DNA of 64,000 nucleotides from Tetragonia tetragonoides (Eukaryota > Streptophyta > Magnoliopsida > Caryophyllales > Aizoaceae), in the NCBI GenBank assembly GCA_038025085.1, contig CM076140.1, positions 30,429,501 to 30,493,500 on the forward strand, read 5' to 3'. Positions 61,146 to 64,000 of the stretch are shown here, one piece after another. Positions within the stretch are counted from its first letter, which is position 1. Each line of letters opens with the position of its first letter. The position numbers were made by a program, and so were the translations under genes. Below the pieces are notes generated by a model that made no database searches, had not been told where the DNA came from, and worked only from the letters and a program-made list of their open reading frames with translations.

Positions 61146-64000
61146 GTTCTTTTGTATTGTATAATAATAGAAAGCATCCAAATACTTTATTTGCATTCAT
61201 TTGACTGTGAAACTACACCGAGGATGTTTAGAAGTACAAACAAGCTTCAACTCTAGCTTTTGAATGCATTTACGCGTTTCAAAAGCTTATACGAGTAGGG
61301 TGTAAGAGATTTGAATTCGTTTGTGTGGTCTATTAAGAAAAAACATCCAAATACTTTGTTTGCATTCATTTGATTGTGAAACTACACCTAGGATGTTTAG
61401 AAGTACAAACAAGCTACAACTCAAGCTTTTGAATGCATTTATGCGTTTTAAAAGCTCGTACGAGTAGGGTGAAAGAGATTTGAGTTCTTTTGTATTGTAT
61501 ATAAAGAGAAAGCATCCAAATGTTTTTTTTGCATTCATTTGAGTATGAAACTACACCAAGAATGTTTTATAGTACAAACAAGCATCAACTCAAGCTTTTG
61601 AATGCATTTACGCGTTTTAAAAGCTCGTACGAGTAGGGTGAAAGAGATTTGAGTTCTTTTGTATTGTATATTAAGAGAAAGCATCCAAATATTTTGTTTG
61701 CATTCATTTGAGTATCAAACTACACCAAGAGATGTTTAGAAGTACAAACAAGCTTTAACTATAGCTTTTGAATGCATTTACGCGTTTCAAAACCTCATAC
61801 GACTAGGTTGAAAGAGATTTGAGTTCGTTTGTGTCGTATATTAAGAGAAAGCATCCAAATACTTTATTTGCATTCATTTGAGTGTGAAACTACACCTAGA
61901 ATGTTTAGAAGTACAAACAAGCTTTAACACTAGCTTTTGAATGCATTTACGCGCTTCAAAAGCTCATACGAGTAGGCTGAAAGAGATTTGAATTCGTTTG
62001 TGTGGTCTATTAAGAGAAAGCATCCAAATACTTTGTTTGCATTCAATCGATTGTGAAACTACACCTAGGATGTTTTATTGTACAAACAAGCTTCAACTCA
62101 AGCTGTTTTAATGCATTTACGCGTTTCAAAAGCTCATACGAGTAGGGTGAAAGAGATTTGAGTTCTTTTGTGTTGTATATTAAGAGAAAACACCCAAGTA
62201 CTTTGTTTGCATTCATTTGAGTGTGAAACTACACCTAGGATGTTTTCAAGTACAAACAAGCTTCAACTCAAGCTTTTGAATTCATTTACTCGTTTTAAAC
62301 TCTCTTACGAGTAGGGTGAAAGATATTTAAGTTCTTTTGTATTGTATATGAAGAGAAAGCATCCAATTGTTTTGTTTGCATTCATTTGAGTAAGAAACTA
62401 AACCAACAATGTTTTATAGTACAAATAAGCTTCAACTCAAGTTGTTTTAATGCATTTACGCGTTTTAAAAGCTCATACGAGTAGGGTGAATGAGATTTGA
62501 GTTCTTTTGTGTTGTATATTAAGAGAAAGCATCCAAATACTTTGTTTGCATTCATTTGAGTGTGAAACTACACCTAGGATGTTTTCAAGTACAAACAAGC
62601 TTCAACTCAAGCTTCTGAATGCATTTACGCATTTTAAAAGCTCGTACAAGTAGGGTGAAAGAGATTTGAGTTCTTTTGTATTGTATATTAAGAGAAAGCA
62701 TCCAAATGTTTTTCTTGCATTCATTTGTGTTTGAAACTACACCAAGAATGTTTTATAGTACAAACAAGCTTCAACTCAAGCTGTTTTAATGCATTTACGC
62801 ATTTTAAAAGCTCATACGAGTAGGGTGAAAGAGTTTTGAGTTCGTTTGTGTTGTATATTAAGAGAAACCATCCAAATACTTTGTTTGCATTTATTTGAGT
62901 GTGAAACTACACCTAGGATGTTTAGAAGTTCAAACAAGCTTCAACTCAAGCTTCTGAATGCATTTACACGTTTTAAAACCTCGTACGAGTAGGGTGAAAG
63001 AGATTTGAGTTCTTTTGTATTGTATATTAAGAGAAAGCATCCAAATATTTTTGTTTGCATTCATTTGAGTATGAAACTAAACCAACAATGTTTTATAGTA
63101 CAAACAAGCTTCAAGTCATGTTGTTTTAATGCATTTACGCGTTTGAAAAGCTCATACGAGTAGGGTGAATGAGATTTGAGTTCCTTTGTGTTGTATATTA
63201 AGAAAAAGCATCCAAATACTTTGTTTGCACTCATTTGAGTGTCAAACTACACCTAGGATATTTTCAAGTACAAACAAGCTTCAACTCAAGCTTTTAAATG
63301 CATTTACGCGTTTTAAAAGCTCTTACGAGTGGGGTGAAAGAGATTTGAGTTCTTATGTGTTGTATATTAAGAGAAAGCATCCAAATACTTTGTTTGCATT
63401 GATTAGAGTGTGAAACTACACCTAGGATATTTTCAAGTACAAACAAGCTTCAACTCAAGCTTTTGAATGCATTTACGCGTTTTAAAAGCTCTTACGAGTA
63501 GGGTGAAAGAGATTTGAGTTCTTTTGTGTTGTATATTAAGAGAAAGCATCCAAATGTTTTGTTTGCATTCATTTGAGTATGAAACTACACCAAGAATGTT
63601 TTGTAGTACAAACAAGCTTCAACTCAAGCTTTTTTAATGCATTACCGCGTTTTAAAAGCTCATACGAGTAGGGTGAAAGAGATTTGAGTTCTTTTGTGTA
63701 TTATATTAAGAGAAAGCATCCAAATACTTTGTTTGCATTCATTTGAGTGTGAAACTACACCTAGGATGTTTTCAAGTACAACCAAGCTTCAACTCAAGCG
63801 TTTGAATTCATTTACGCGTTTTAAAAGCTCGTACGGGTAGGGTGAAAGAGATTTGAGTTCTTTTGTGTTGTATATTAAGAGAAAGCATCCAAATACTTTG
63901 TTTGGATTCATTTAAGTGTGAAACTACACCTAGGATGTTTTCAAGTACAAACAAGCTTCAACTCAAGCTTTTAAACGCATTTACGCGTTTTAAAAGCTCT
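61145..64000 (+). repeat. Satellite monomers, right edge of window
   Basis: About 17 monomers of mixed type without an obvious long duplicate elsewhere in the window. Members of the GTGTGGTCTATTAAGA subfamily lie near 61320 and 62005. The array runs off the end of the window mid-monomer, so its true extent is unknown. Confidence 0.9.

Larger units (their letters stand above)
22300..64000 (+). repeat. Right satellite array block, ~169-bp monomer
   Basis: About 247 monomers of the same family and orientation as the left block, reaching the end of the window with no gene and no second mobile element. Besides the standard types there is a subfamily marked by GTGTGGTCTATTAAGA after a GAATTC, preceded by CTCTAGCTTTTG and TTTCAAAAGCTTATACGAG. 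It occurs roughly every 1.5-4 kb (near 26275, 27800, 31860, 35585, 38735, 41210, 43410, 47570, 54550, 57770, 59460, 61320). Most of the block can be assembled from a handful of segments that were copied and moved, listed separately. Confidence 0.97.

Noticed and set aside
22300..64000. A second transposable element or solo LTR in the right block
   Set aside because: Reading through the block shows only satellite wording. Every irregular stretch is a rearranged monomer.

Overview
This window is almost entirely one tandem satellite DNA, interrupted by a single Ty3/gypsy LTR retrotransposon. It holds no host gene. It looks like nuclear DNA of a flowering plant, most likely a dicot, from a centromere or pericentromere. 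Three things point there: a long unidirectional array of an AT-rich monomer of about 169 bp (near nucleosome-repeat length); higher-order and segmental duplications of that monomer; and a retroelement whose domains, initiator-Met-tRNA primer site and LTR-overlapping integrase end match the CRM (centromeric retrotransposon) clade. I cannot name the species from sequence alone.

Layout. 1-16305: left satellite block, about 96 monomers. It carries a 166-bp subfamily not seen on the right, a mosaic repeat displaced by about 8.1 kb, 338-bp dimers and a 1,187-bp seven-monomer higher-order repeat. 16306-22294: the retrotransposon (5,989 bp), with two 784-bp LTRs and a perfect 5-bp target duplication ACAAG (16301-16305 and 22295-22299) that splits one monomer cleanly. 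22300-64000: right satellite block, about 247 monomers in the same orientation. It is a patchwork of 0.7-8 kb segmental duplications at offsets of 677, 2471, 3044, 3824, 3850, 6362, 16050 and about 18950 bp, some nearly identical.

The retrotransposon has Gag, protease, reverse transcriptase, RNase H and integrase in the usual order, but it is dead. It has in-frame stops at 18235, 19310 and 20852, a frameshift near 18500-18512, and an Asn in place of the last RNase H acidic residue. The integrase frame runs through the polypurine tract and 44 codons into the 3' LTR. The LTRs differ at about 32 of 784 positions with no indels, so the insertion is fairly old, whereas some satellite duplications to its right look much younger.

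The genes form a single element-encoded gag-pol unit, with nothing for host genes to cooperate with. The main interest lies in how the array evolved (a junction with templated filler now present in three copies, nested duplications, subfamily zoning), in the palindromic monomer core, and in the LTR-encoded integrase tail. I found no convincing new biochemical system. All distances and mismatch counts were made by eye and should be recomputed.
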